A stretch of 64,000 nt of DNA, from NCBI GenBank assembly GCA_905178155.1, contig CAJINV010000001.1:8755642-8819641 (forward strand), written 5' to 3'. The notes under the pieces are model-generated. The model saw nothing but the letters and a program-made list of their open reading frames with translations, was not told the origin of the DNA and searched no databases. Shown in pieces: positions 44,252-55,059 of the stretch. This DNA comes from Amoebophrya sp. A120 (Eukaryota; Sar; Dinophyceae; Syndiniales; Amoebophryaceae). The translations under genes and the position numbers were made by a program. Numbering within the stretch: position 1 is the first letter of the stretch; the number at the start of each line of letters is the position of its first letter.

Positions 44252-44989
44252 GTCCTCCGGTGGAAATTTGGTCAACTGGTTTGTGATCACTTGGACTGAA
44301 GAACACAGAAAGAAAACCGTCTGTCACTTTGTAAATTTCCTTTTCATCTCTATGTATGAATTACAAAGTTGAAGTAGGAGAAGATGCTATCGCGTTAGCG
44401 TTAGTGCTACACAAATAAATCTCAATGAGTTTGTAAACAAAATCCGTCGACAAATTTTAGCTCTCGACAAAGACAACTAAGTACCTTCCTGCCCGGAGAT
44501 TGTTTTCGAACCGAACTTTTTAGAAAGGGCGCCGCTTCTTCGCGTTGCTCGAGGAGTACGGCGACGACCTTGACATGTAAAAATCATCTCTTCGTTTCAG
44601 TTTCACGGCGAGATCGCAACAAACAAAAGTAAAAGAATACCGTGCGGCAGCTCCCAAAAATCATAGAAGTTTCTATGGGCGGTACCTGTGGAGGTACCGC
44701 TTGATTCTGAAGAGCACATCAACTCGGAATATCATAGGCGCAGTTTTTTTCTTGCAAACTTCTACTCTGCGAATTCTGAAAATGATTTGCTGGGAGAAAA
44801 TCACTTGAGTTTCTCTTGTTGATGTTAGATAGAAAAGCTACGGCTACTAGCCTCTCATAGGTACGCAGCCAAAGCGCAAATGACGAACGTCAAGAACCAT
44901 TCGGCGGTGAAAGCCTTTTCTGATTCTGATATATCATGACCCCATTCAAAAAACTGGTGTTGGGGCAAGAGAATTATGACAATGCGCTT
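44252..44989. other. Intergenic, possible last cupin exon
   Basis: Holds the open segment 44524-44580 mentioned under cupin copy 1, and a small hairpin GCGGTACC/GGTACCGC near 44680-44700. Otherwise nothing was recognised. Confidence 0.4.
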
Positions 44990-45538
44990 GTCAGTAGTTT
45001 TATTGCAAGCAAGAACGTAAAAAATGAACTTCGACGCGTTCTCCACCTTCTTTGTAGTTCATTGATGAATGATCTAAAATTTTCGTATTTCCCTAAGAAA
45101 CTACTTAGATAAAGATCCGGATCCCAATCCGATGGTGCGATCCTCATTGGATTCGTTTGTCTGTTGACCGGCTTGCCGCAGCACGGGTAGCAGGGAGAAA
45201 AAAGAAAACCTGGTCGCAAGTCGAAGATCGTCACCTTGGCAATTTTTTTTCAGATCATCAATGTCCACAGATGCTCCCAACGATCCTGTGACTTTCACTG
45301 TCAATCGATCGAAGAACGAAGACCCGACTACCGACTAGGACCACTACGTGTTACTCGCAGGCTTGTCTCAACAGCTACTTTGCTACAACTTCTTACCACT
45401 CACACTCTAGCTCTACACAAACTACAATAACTTACTATACACACTTCCTCTCGTACTTAGAGCTAGACTCTGTCGTTGCCCCGTACCACAGCGCACACGC
45501 ATACACACTACGACAGACGGTCGTCAGATATCAAGAAG

Positions 45539-46426
45539 ATGATGGTCCTTCGACTTCTGTGGGCCACCGCGGCTGGGCACCAGCTTCTGATGGCGCAAAC
45601 AAACATCATTTCAGTTCAGGCCGCCTCCAGCATTCCTTTTGACAACGTCGAGGGTCAGTGGGTTCAATACCTGGAAGCCAAGGGCTGCCCGTGGCACTGG
45701 CAGGTTGTGACGCGGGAATTTCCAGGCGGAGATGGCTTTGAGATGTTGGGCCGACTTAATAGTGGAATAGCCGCGATGAAGTCGCAAGGATATCGGGACA
45801 TCACGCTAGTTGCGATCAGTCCTGAAGGCGAGGAGTCCCGCCTTAATATGAATGAAGAAGAAGAACAAGGTCTACAACCAACTACAGATGAGCTCAGGGA
45901 GCAGCTCATGGAGCAGCTGCTGGAGAGGCATCCCGAAGAGCAGCTGCTGAAAGCTGAGCTGGAAAGGAGGAGAAAGTTGGAAAAGTCGAAACAAAATGCT
46001 GGCGCCGCGTCCTCGGAGGGGGCCAAATCTGAAACGCGGTCAATCGGGAAAGTGGAGGAGCAAAAACCGAAAGAAAAAGCTGGCGCCGCGTCCTCGGAGA
46101 GGCAGGATAAGAGGAAGAACAAGAAACAGGGCATCTTTGGCTTCGCGAGCGGTTTTTTGGAGGAACCGGGGGCTAAAGCTAAACCGGCCGCCAAATCTAA
46201 AAAAGTGCGCTTCGCACCCGAAAATAAAGTGGAGAGCGGAGCTCCTGCTGATGCGAATCACGCCGGATATCCCGGGTCCTCGTCGCGCATTGGCACGGGG
46301 GGCCAGAAGCGTGCAGCCACCAGCAAGTCCGAGCTCTTAGTGGGAGGTCGTGAAGACGTGACGATTGATGAGGATATGAACAAGATGTTCGCAAAATTGA
46401 TGTTGGCGGGGTCTAATAGTGATTGA
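45539..46426 (+). CDS. Predicted secreted protein J (paralogue of K), 295 aa
   Basis: Starts at tandem ATGs 45539/45542 with MMVLRLLWATAAGHQLLMAQTNIISVQA, which fits a cleavable signal peptide. The frame is open further upstream, but the identical start in paralogue K supports this Met. A small ordered segment follows (WVQYLEAKGCPWHWQVVTREFPGGDGFEMLGRLNSG...GYRDITLVAISPEGE). The rest is low complexity: Glu-rich, then AGAASSE modules, GIFGFASGFLE, APADANHAGYPGSS, AATSKSELLVGGRED and a short C-terminal helix. No domain was recognised. Signal peptide, disorder, tandem duplication and fast divergence would suit a secreted parasite protein, but that is inference only. Confidence 0.8.
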   Translation: MMVLRLLWATAAGHQLLMAQTNIISVQAASSIPFDNVEGQWVQYLEAKGCPWHWQVVTREFPGGDGFEMLGRLNSGIAAMKSQGYRDITLVAISPEGEESRLNMNEEEEQGLQPTTDELREQLMEQLLERHPEEQLLKAELERRRKLEKSKQNAGAASSEGAKSETRSIGKVEEQKPKEKAGAASSERQDKRKNKKQGIFGFASGFLEEPGAKAKPAAKSKKVRFAPENKVESGAPADANHAGYPGSSSRIGTGGQKRAATSKSELLVGGREDVTIDEDMNKMFAKLMLAGSNSD

Positions 46427-46481
46427 TGTTGAGGGTGTCTTTACTTAAAGGAAAGAAAAGGCACTATCTAGAGAACTCAAG

Positions 46482-46586
46482 ATGGCTGCTACGGCTAGCC
46501 TTTTAGAAGAAGCGATGAATTATACTTCTCTGCTCGTCGTGTATGATTTAATTCGAACCGCAAGAACGATATTAACATGTAGTTGA
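46482..46586 (+). CDS. Candidate 34-aa small ORF downstream of J
   Basis: ATG in good context (CTCAAGATGG), product MAATASLLEEAMNYTSLL... ending TCS. The equivalent start in unit 2 (51465-51512, same context) stops after 15 codons. It could be a short peptide gene decayed in one copy, or chance. Confidence 0.25.
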   Translation: MAATASLLEEAMNYTSLLVVYDLIRTARTILTCS

Positions 46587-47552
46587 AGATACGGGCATTA
46601 CATACTAGACTCTACAGAAACACAAACAACTACTAACTATCTTTATACCAGAAAGCTCTCGAGTAGGCAGACAGGGCGACCAGAGTGTTGCTCTGTTGGA
46701 GAGGGTGACTCCAGTATAGCTACTGACGAAAATTACTTTGTTTGGCTGGTTCTCACCTCAGAAGTGCGGAACTGGCCGGCCTTTGTTGTGTCTCACCATC
46801 AGAAGTGCGAACTACGAGGGCCGGGGCGTACCACCTAAAAGTAAAACCTAAAGCTCCAAAATAAAAGATCGCGCTAAGTGTTCGAAAACTTTCGTTTTAT
46901 CGCGTGACCCTACTAAAGATAAGGGAGCTGATTTACATCGCGTTTCGTTCTTCTCATAATCATGAATTTATACTTCTACCTTGAAGTCTAAGTCTTTTTG
47001 AGAACTACCTTTTCTTATTCTCGCCTGTACGTAGTTGCCGCACCCGCACCTCCCTCTTGAATTTGGAGTATTTCCACGGATGGTGGAAGGTGTAGCCACC
47101 TTCTGCTTCTTGTCCTTGGGCGCTACAGATATCAAACAGGAGCTGACAATTACTTTTTGAACAGAGAGATTTTGGCAACATGTGAAACGCGATAGGGCTT
47201 TGTCAGCGTTAAAAAACTGGACCACTGCAGATTAGCAATTATAAGCCGCTGCTCGATTCCATGGAGTTTGAGCGCGCACTTTTGTGATAAATAAAAAAAA
47301 GCGCGCGTGTGCCCTGTAGGCACGTATTACCTACCAGTCGTGCGTCCAGACAACAAAAACAGGAAAAAGAAAAACGACTATTGATCGACGCCCGGTAGCG
47401 CTTGCGGGAATTCCTCCGATTTTTGTTCCGACACCTGCATAGCATCCGACATCGTGAAGATCGAAGACCCAGAGATAGTGATAAAAACATCTGGCAGCTG
47501 TTTGGCGGCAAGGATTCTCACAGAAAAGACGGCTTGGTTTTACAACTAGCAA

Positions 47553-48950
47553 CATTTCAAGGACATGAAAAAAAAAGAGAGAACGCATTTCAAGGACATG
47601 AAAAAAAAAGAGGCCCGCTGCTGTCCGCCGCCCGCCCAGGAGACAGCGGCGGCGCACTCCTGCAGCCAGTCTTTTGGAAGAAGACGGCCGCCGCCCTCCC
47701 CCGCGTGGGTGGGGGCAGGGTGGGTCAGGCCACCGACCGGGGGGGCCACGGGGCCGGGCGAGGGGGCAAGGCCGTGCTCTGGGGGAAGCTAGCGCTAGCG
47801 CGCTTCGAGCCAAGCTAGCAGCGAGGGCGAGGCGGCCCCGGATCAAGGTCTCGGCTAGGATGAAAAAAATGGTGGGGCGCAGCACTTTCGTAAACAAGCA
47901 AGCCGGGAGGTAGCGCCCTGGCAGGCCGACTCTCCCCCCGCCCCGGCCACCCATTGCGCCGCCCTCCCTGGCTTCGCTTGGTGGCGCGCCCCCTCGGCGC
48001 CAGCCAGCAACCGCGCGGGCGGGCAAGATTCGGGGCACGGTTGTTAGTTTCGATAGGGCGCGGCCGCCGCCCCTGCGCTCCGTCCAGCAGTGTCACTTCG
48101 GCGCCATCCCGCCCAACATGCGCAAGGAAAACGGGTGGGCCTTGTTCCCTCGCACGCTCGCCCCTAGCAGCGCCACTACGGCTACCGCAGGGCCTCTGTT
48201 CTTGTACCCCTCGCCCCTCGCGATGCCGCTTCGACTACGTCGACCGCTACCCCAACAACCTGAACGCCGACTGCTACGCCCACTCCGATTTCCACGCCTT
48301 CTTCTACACCTACTCCCACGCCTACCGCTGCGCCTGCCTCTACGCCTACGCCTACGCCTACGCCTACTGCTACGCCTACTCCTACGGCTACTGCCGCGCC
48401 TACTTCTAAACCTATTTCTGCGCCTACTTCTACGCTTGTGAACGCGCCTATTTCTTCCCCCACTCCTACGCCTACTTCTACGCCTGTTGCCACGTTTCTT
48501 GAGTTTTGCGCTTCCCTGTGCGCTTGCTTCTACCTCCGTGGCCACGGCGATGCCTCTGGCAGGGTGCATTCGCAAATGGCCCGGCTCCAGGCACTCGGCG
48601 CAGCCGACTTGCCCCCCCGTCGGTCCGTCCGTTAGGCCACTGAGGCTTTTTGATGCCGCGTCGGGTCAGTAGCAAGCCCCGGCGGAAGCTAGGGCCCATG
48701 GAATGTAGTCACTTTGCGTTTTCTTTGGGCCGGTTGTTTGCTTCATCCTTTCAAGCAACCGACCGCATGTGGACCAGGGACGGAGCGCGTGAAAGTCTCC
48801 CGGGCTCCATCCTCGCGGACTTCTATGCACTACATATCTACGGACGCTGCAAAATCTACAAGCCTTTGAGTCAGCTCGTCTATGTTTCTATGGTCCCTCA
48901 ATTATGAAGAAGCTGCCGCGCCGTTGTGCCAACACGGCGGCGCGAGTGCA
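47553..48950. other. GC-rich island inserted between duplication units, possibly foreign
   Basis: About 1.4 kb far richer in GC than its surroundings. It begins with two direct copies of a 27-bp word (CATTTCAAGGACATG plus A-tract, 47553 and 47586). It has long Arg/Pro/Ala-rich ORFs in several frames, none convincing, and a degenerate hexamer array. It ends near a hairpin GCCGCGCC.../...CGGCGGCGCG (48912-48943). The junction between unit 2 and the third upstream copy (52398-52424) lacks it, giving an empty site. Composition resembles core dinoflagellate DNA, which would fit host-derived DNA in a dinoflagellate parasite, but an assembly chimaera is not excluded. Confidence 0.7.
48262..48494. 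repeat. Degenerate TACGCC hexamer array
   Basis: Copies of TACGCC/TACTCC/TTCTAC arranged in 6- and 12-bp periods inside the GC-rich island. The six-frame products (PTPTPT, RRSRRR, VGVGVG types) merely reflect the array. Confidence 0.85.
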
Positions 48951-48954
48951 ACAT

Positions 48955-51900
48955 ACATTTACTGTAAGAACGTGAAAAATGAACTTCCTAGTCTAGTTTA
49001 GCGACGAATCATGATCAAATAGTCCCTCGTATTTCCCAAAACTAGATCCGATGCGATCTTCCTGATTGGAGTCGTTTGCCCGCTCATTGGCTTTTCGAGG
49101 CACGCTTAGCAGAAAAAAGAACTGGACGCTGCAGCTGAGAGTCAAAGTTCCTCACCTTGGCAGTGTTTTTTCAGATCAATGCCGATGCCCACAGATGATG
49201 CTCCCAACGATCCTTTGATTTTCACTGTCAATCGATCGAAGAACGAAGAACCGACGAGGACCACTACCTCCTGTTTTTACTCGCAGGCTTGTCTCAGCTA
49301 GTTTTCTACAACTTCATACCACTATACACGAACAATAACTTACTTAAACTCCCTCTCCCGTAACTAGAGCTAGACTCTGTAGTTGCCCTGTACCACAGAC
49401 ACACACGCATACACACTACGACAGACGGTCGTCAGATATCGAGAAGATGATGGCTCTTCGACTTCTCTGGGGCACTGCGGCTGGGCATCAGCTTCTGATG
49501 GCGCAAACAAACATCACTGCAGTTCAGGCCGCCAACATCCCTGGTGCTGGAGGTCGTGCATCCTCGGGGCCGCGGGAGGACAAAAACGAGGGTAAGTTGT
49601 GGAATGCACACCTGCAGGCCGGCTCGGATTTCTTCTCGCTTGTTCGGGCGGATGGTGAGGATGAACCTGCGATGTTTGGGTTTCAACGACTTAATGAGGG
49701 ACTAGCTTGGATGTCGACGCAAGGACATCAGGAGCTCACGCTAGTCACGGTCAGTCCTGAAGGCAATGCTACCAATACGAAAATGCGTCAACAAGGTCCA
49801 GCAAATCTAGGAATGCTAAGCTGGAAAGTAGTGGACGAGGAGGAAGAACCGGAACAAACTACTGGCGCCGCGTCCGCCTCGGAGGAGCACGACCAGGATG
49901 AGAGCACGAAGAAAGTAGACGGCATCTTTGGAGGAGGTGCTGGAGCCGGAACGCCGTTGGGCCGCCACGCCGTCACGCAGGCCAAATCTGGAACAATGTC
50001 AATCGGGAAAGTAGAGGAGCAAAAACCGGAAAAGCAGGATATTAAGAGCAAGAAGAAACAGGGCATCTTTGGAGGCGGCTTCGCGAAAGGTTTTTTGGAG
50101 CCGAAGGCTGAAGCTCAACCGGCCGCCACCCCGTCGAAGGACAGAAAGCCCGAATCTCAAAGAGATGAAGAAGCTTCTGAAGCGGCTCGGGAAAACCAAG
50201 ACCGCGTCGTACTAGAAAAAGAGGAGAGCGGGGGAGCTCCTGCTGATTCGAAAAAGCACGGATATCCCGGGACCTCGGTGTGCACTGGCACGGGGAGCCA
50301 GGAGCCTGCAGCCACCAGCAAGTCCAAGCTATTAGTGGGAGGTCGTGAACAAGACCAAGACGTGACGGCGCGCTTCAATGAGATCGATGAGGACATGAAG
50401 ATGTGGGAAAAATTGATGGCGGATATGGCGGAGTCTGATAGTGATGATGATGAGGGTGATGGCGTCGCGGCCCTCGTGGAGAAGCTGAACATGATCCGGA
50501 GGAAGTACGTCCCGCTCGCCCTAGAATCATACTCTGGTGGCTCCGCGAGCGGTTTTTTGAAACCGAAGGCTAAAGGTAAACCGGCCGCCACGCCGTTGGA
50601 GGAGGATCCCGAATCTAAAAGAGATGAAGGAGCTGAAGCGGCTCGGGAAAAGGAAGATCGCGTTGTAGAAAAAGAGAAGAGCGGAGCTCCTGCTGATTCG
50701 AATCACGGATGTAGTTCCGGGTCCCCGTCGTGCACTGGCACGGGGAGCCAGCGGCCTGCAGCCACCAACAAGTCCAAGCTATTAGCGGGAGGTCGTGACG
50801 TGCCGACGAGCGTCGATGATTGGATCTCGAAGCTTGCCAAATTTGGCCCTCCAGGTCCAGAGCGTTTGGCGATGGCGGAAAAACAACTGGAGGACATGAT
50901 TGCAGAGCTGGAGCGGGACGGAGCCCTCAAGCCACGTGAAGAAGGTGGCATCCCAGATGAGCTACTCGAGTTGTATGCTAGGCACGGATTCGGGACTAAA
51001 CCGGGAGAGCCGCAGTGGTCGCCCGAAAAAGTTGCACCCGAGGTGAACAAATGGGCGGCGGAGTACGCCGACAGGGTCATGCTCGCTCAAAAAAAAAAAT
51101 CATCTGCTGGCCCTGGCACTGGCTCCGGAGGTTCTTCGTCCTCGCATTCGCGCGGCCCCGCGGACGACCCAGCAGGACTCTCGGAAACTTTGAGAAATCT
51201 CAGTCTCGATATGTTGGATAAGAAGTAAAAAGCGAGGAGTTAATATTGCTGGGACAGTACGTAGGGCCTTGGTGGTGGAGAGCAGATTCATTTAGAAGAT
51301 ACTGTCGATCTCGCCTTTGAGAACGAAGTGTTGTGCTGGTCTCAGGAAGCAAGCATAACAAGAAGAGAGGGGACTGAGTAAGAGAAAGAGGTAGGAGAAC
51401 GAGATGGACGGAACTCCAGGTCGTGGTAGAAACTGCACTAAAGAAAAAGCACTAACACATCAAGATGGCTGCTACTGCTAGCCTTATAGAAGAAGCGATG
51501 AACAATACTTAGCTCGTGCGTCGTGTATGATTTGATTCGAATCGCAAGTAGGGGGATATTAACATTACTTAGGTGGAAGATAGGGACGCTACATAATAGA
51601 CTTTACAGAAACACAAACAACTACTAACTATCTCGATACCGAGAAGCGAGACATGGTAGCCAGGGCGACTAGGGTGTTTCTCTGTTGAAGAGGGTGACCG
51701 CAGTAGAGCTACTGATGAAAATTACTTTGTTTAAGTTTGGCTGGTCCTCAACATAAAAGATCGCACTTTGTACTCGAAGAATTTCGCTTTATCGTATGGG
51801 TATGATCCTACCAGGGATAGGGGAGCTGATCTAGAAGATTGCGACTAGTTCTTCTCATAAATCTATATTTCAGACTTTTTGAAGTCTTCGAAAACTACCT

Positions 51901-52400
51901 TTTGTTATTCTCGCCTGTACGTAATTGCCGCAGCTCCCTCTTGAATTTGGAGTATTTCCACGGATGGTGGAAGGTGTAGCCACCTTCTGCTTCTTCTCCT
52001 TGGGCGCTACAGATATCAAACAGGAGCTGACATCAATTACTTTTTGAACAGAGAGATTTTGGCCACATCTGAAACTTGACGCAAGGGCTTTGCCCGCGTT
52101 GAAAAACTGGACCACTGCAGATTAGCAATTATAAGCCGCAGCTCGACTCCGTGGAGTTGGAGCGCGCACTTTTGTGATAAAAAAAATGTGGCCGTGTGCC
52201 CTGTAGGCACGTATTACTAGTGCGTGCAGATAACATACAAAAACAGGAAAAAGAACAACGACTACTAACCGACGTCTGGTAGCGCTTTCGATTTTTGTTC
52301 CGACACTTGCATAGCATCCGACATCGCGAAGATCGAACACCCAGAGATAGTGATAGAAACATCTGGCAGCTGTTTTGCGGCCAGGATTCTCACAGAAGAA
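48955..52400. repeat. Segmental duplication unit 2 (secreted-protein gene K with both flanks)
   Basis: Colinear with 44990-47535. It has a small upstream ORF at 49179-49301 (starting MPMPTDDAPNDPLIFTVNRS, 9 bp longer at the start than in unit 1), the 5'-UTR block, gene K, and the downstream block with the words GGATGGTGGAAGGTGTAGCC and GCGCTACAGATATCAAAC. Length differences in the downstream block are multiples of three. Confidence 0.85.
49447..51228 (+). CDS. Predicted secreted protein K (paralogue of J), 593 aa, internally duplicated
   Basis: Starts MMALRLLWGTAAGHQLLMAQTNITAVQA, a near copy of the J signal peptide. An N-terminal segment (NAHLQAGSDFFSLVRADGEDEPAMFGFQRLNEGLAWMSTQGHQELTLVTVSPEG) aligns with that of J. 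A Lys/Glu-rich body follows. A module running from GFLEPKAEAQPAATP through GAPADS...CTGTGSQ...AATSKSKLLVGGRE occurs twice (about 50093-50350 and 50551-50795) where J has one, so K grew by internal duplication. The C-terminus has a helical stretch (MAEKQLEDMIAELERDG, PEKVAPEVNKWAAEYADRV) and a Ser/Gly tail. No enzymatic motif. Secretion is predicted; function is unknown. Confidence 0.82.
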   Translation: MMALRLLWGTAAGHQLLMAQTNITAVQAANIPGAGGRASSGPREDKNEGKLWNAHLQAGSDFFSLVRADGEDEPAMFGFQRLNEGLAWMSTQGHQELTLVTVSPEGNATNTKMRQQGPANLGMLSWKVVDEEEEPEQTTGAASASEEHDQDESTKKVDGIFGGGAGAGTPLGRHAVTQAKSGTMSIGKVEEQKPEKQDIKSKKKQGIFGGGFAKGFLEPKAEAQPAATPSKDRKPESQRDEEASEAARENQDRVVLEKEESGGAPADSKKHGYPGTSVCTGTGSQEPAATSKSKLLVGGREQDQDVTARFNEIDEDMKMWEKLMADMAESDSDDDEGDGVAALVEKLNMIRRKYVPLALESYSGGSASGFLKPKAKGKPAATPLEEDPESKRDEGAEAAREKEDRVVEKEKSGAPADSNHGCSSGSPSCTGTGSQRPAATNKSKLLAGGRDVPTSVDDWISKLAKFGPPGPERLAMAEKQLEDMIAELERDGALKPREEGGIPDELLELYARHGFGTKPGEPQWSPEKVAPEVNKWAAEYADRVMLAQKKKSSAGPGTGSGGSSSSHSRGPADDPAGLSETLRNLSLDMLDKK

Positions 52401-52929
52401 AGATCGCAAGCGCTTGTTACATTTACTGTAAGAACGTGAAAGTAGATGAACTTCTTAGTCTAGTTCAACGATGAATCATGATCAAATAGTCCCTCGAGCC
52501 GATGCGATCCTGATTGAACTCGTTTGCCCGCTCATTGGCTTTCCGAGGCACGCTTAGCAGAAAAAAGAACTGGTCGCTGCAGCGGAGAGTCAAAGATCGT
52601 CACCTTAGCAGTGTTTTTTCAGATCAATGAATGTCCGCCGATGCTCGTCGTCCCAACGATCCCAGTGATTTTTTTCTACGCTCCGCATTTCCCTCTGGGA
52701 TCTATTTTACGTACACTTTTCCATAAACTCTCTCCCTCAGCGACATCATGACTTTACGGACCATATCGACCTATCCTTTGTGATTCAACATTTCCCTTAA
52801 AACAATATGATTTTTCGTATTTAACACTTATCTCTCACGACCTCCACCTCCCCTTCGCGTCACTTCCCGTGATAAATGGTTGTGCTTCATTTGCTCTCTC
52901 TGTCTCTCCAAGAGTTGTAAAGCTAAAGC
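51229..52929. other. Downstream block of unit 2, orphan third upstream copy, SF3B4 promoter side
   Basis: 51229-52400 belongs to unit 2, including minus-strand open frames at 51870-52115 and 52129-52362 that are preserved in unit 1. 52415-52665 repeats the start of units 1 and 2. From about 52665 the sequence is unique and leads to SF3B4. Confidence 0.6.
52415..52665. repeat. Third, truncated copy of the duplicated upstream block
   Basis: Matches 48950-49210 (words ACATTTACTGTAAGAACGTG, GAATCATGATCAAATAGTCCCTCG, GCCCGCTCATTGGCTTT, GAGGCACGCTTAGCAG, AGTGTTTTTTCAGATCAATG) and breaks off before the signal-peptide exon. There is no J/K coding sequence behind it, so a third unit was truncated or the array ends here. 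Confidence 0.85.
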
Positions 52930-54309
52930 ATGGCAAGCGGAGGCGCCCACACGGGCGTGGTCGAGGCCTTCGAGCGCAACCATGAAGCGACAATTTACGT
53001 GGGCAACATCGACGCCAAAATTGATGAGGACGTATTGTGGGAACTTTTCCTGCAAGTAGGGCCCCTGCAGTCGGTGCACACACCAAAGGATAAAATCACC
53101 GGAGTGCATCTAGGGTACTATTAAGTGGCCGCAGTTGACGAGACACAATTTTCTCAGCAGTACAAATAGTGGCATCTGGCGGGTCTGCATATGATTCTCA
53201 CTTTTTTTCAAATCCTTTCACCACAGGTACGCCTTCGTCGAGTTCAAAAACGAGGATGATGCGGAATACGCTTGTAAGGTGATGAACATGGTCAAGCTGT
53301 TTAACAAGCCAATAAGATGCACCAAATCCAGCGCAGACCGAAAAACCCAAGATGTGGGCGCAAATTTGTTCATCGGGAACCTCGATATTGACTGCGAGGA
53401 CAAGACACTGTATCTACTTACCTCACATTTCAGTTTTACTACCTCTTTTCACAGCACGAAGCCGTTGCATCATGATGAGTAGACTCCTCCTGCCTGCTGC
53501 TGCTATTGTGGCTGGACGCTAAAGCTCTCCCAGAGTGGGAGAAGTGCGCCCTTTTCGACGTGTCTCGAATACTTATCAGAATAAATAAAATGAAAATGAA
53601 AAACCTTCACCAGGTACGACACCTTTGCTTCCTTCGGGCACATAGTATTCGCGAAGATTATGCGAAACCCGGACCCACCATACGAAAGCCGAGGGTTCGC
53701 CTTCGTCTCGTTCGACAGTTTCGATTCCAGCGATGCCGCCATGGCCGCTATGAACGGACAATTTTTGGCCAACAGCCCAATCAATGTGTCTTACGCATAC
53801 AAGAAGGACACTCGCGGAGAACGGCACGGTGACGCAGCGGAGCGATTGATTGCCGCCTACAAGCCGCAACAAATCGCATCACAGTACCTACCCGCACCGG
53901 AGACCCTTGGTACTGAAATTGATTCGAAGAGCCGCGGCTTTTTCATCTGCAATCGCTTACTTATGTTCGATGAATAAAGTATAATTACACGACAAATAAA
54001 GGTTAAGGTACTGCAACTTCTACAGTCGTGACGAAGATGATGTAAATTTTGATTTGAAAGAAACGTGGTTTCATTTTTCATAGACTGTAATTCTAAACCA
54101 ACTCCAAAACAGCATCTGGCCAGGGTTTGGCGATTCCCAATGGTCCAGCACCTATGATCCGCGGAGGAGTCGCACCCGGCGTTGAAATGCCCGGAGCCGG
54201 GAAGGGCACAGGCCTCGGTACCGTCGCCGGAGCGCCACCACCGTTCCCGGGCACGAGCAAAAATGGCGGCATGGGCAACGGTGGAAAACAGTGGGGCAAG
54301 GGATGGTGA
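52930..54309 (+). CDS. SF3B4: Splicing factor 3b subunit 4 (U2 snRNP, SF3B4/Hsh49)
   Basis: Exons 52930-53114, 53227-53409, 53614-53909 and 54113-54309, 286 aa; all three introns are GT-AG (phases 2, 2, 1). There are two RRMs: RRM1 with RNP2 IYVGNI and RNP1 GYAFVEF, RRM2 with RNP2 LFIGNL and RNP1 GFAFVSF. Between them lies the family segment LFNKPIRC, and after RRM2 the characteristic YAYKKDTRGERHGDAAERLIAA. The C-terminal tail is short and Gly/Pro-rich (AIPNGPAPMIRGG..., ending GKQWGKGW), much shorter than in animals. SF3B4 binds pre-mRNA near the branch site in the U2 snRNP. Its presence here is incidental to, but interesting beside, the unusual introns of this genome. Confidence 0.95.
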
Positions 54310-55059
54310 AGGAGCTACGTATAATAAGTACATCATCGCGAGCGCCGGCGCCGCACTTTCACTGTGAACAATGACAAGACTCCCCAATGAACTTTCGAGC
54401 GGCATACGTATCACGCAGAAGTATCAACAACCTCAACCGAAAAGCAAGAGGGTAGCGAGAGCTAATCTATATACCCGGCACGCCTAGAAGAGACGTGTTC
54501 TTAACTAGGCAAAACAAATAGATTAGGAGGGGGAAAAAAGCTCGCTATTCAATTTTGGTCACAAAATGGTGTGGTCGGTGCTCCTCTCTCGAGTGCATTT
54601 TCTTCCATATCTGACTCACTTTCGGTCGTTTTGCGGACGATAAAATTTTCGGTTTTTTGAAGATCGACTTCTTATCAATCTGATACGATTTACATGCCTT
54701 TTTTGCTGACTTCGTTTCTACTTTGATTCGCTCCTGATTCATTTCTGTTCCATCACCCAGGCCAATAGCAGCTCCAGTGTCCCAAAGAACATGTAACCCT
54801 TTCGCCCTCAGCTTTTGTTTTTGTTTTACTATGTATACTAGTTACAACGCACCGGCACTTTTTTTGCATCTTCGTTGTTCATTTTTTTGCAACTGAATTT
54901 CGTATATTGTTTCTTCTGTGCCCGACCCCGCATCCGCAACATAAAAAAGACAAAGACACACTTCTATTCATTGATCTGCTTTTACCAAAGCACGTTTTCA
55001 CCCACAAGCACATCTTCATTTTCACTGTTGCCGAGACCCCAACAAGAACAGCCGATATC
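54310..55059. other. Intergenic, no gene seen
   Basis: T-rich, with short ORFs only. The frame of the next gene is open upstream of its chosen ATG to about 54907 without clear coding character. Confidence 0.45.

Larger units (their letters stand above)
44990..47535. repeat. Segmental duplication unit 1 (secreted-protein gene J with both flanks)
   Basis: Matches 48955-52400 in order: an upstream block with TTTTTTCAGATCA, a small upstream ORF (45261-45338, MSTDAPNDPVTFTVNRSKNED), the 5'-UTR block ending CAGATATCAAGAAG, the signal-peptide exon, and a conserved downstream block to GATTCTCACAGAA. The coding core has diverged more than the flanks. Confidence 0.85.

Noticed and set aside
47550-48900. 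Many ORFs of 60-235 aa in the GC-rich island on both strands
   Set aside because: High GC lowers stop frequency in all frames; the products are Arg/Pro/Ala-rich or simple translations of the hexamer array, with no splice structure or domain.
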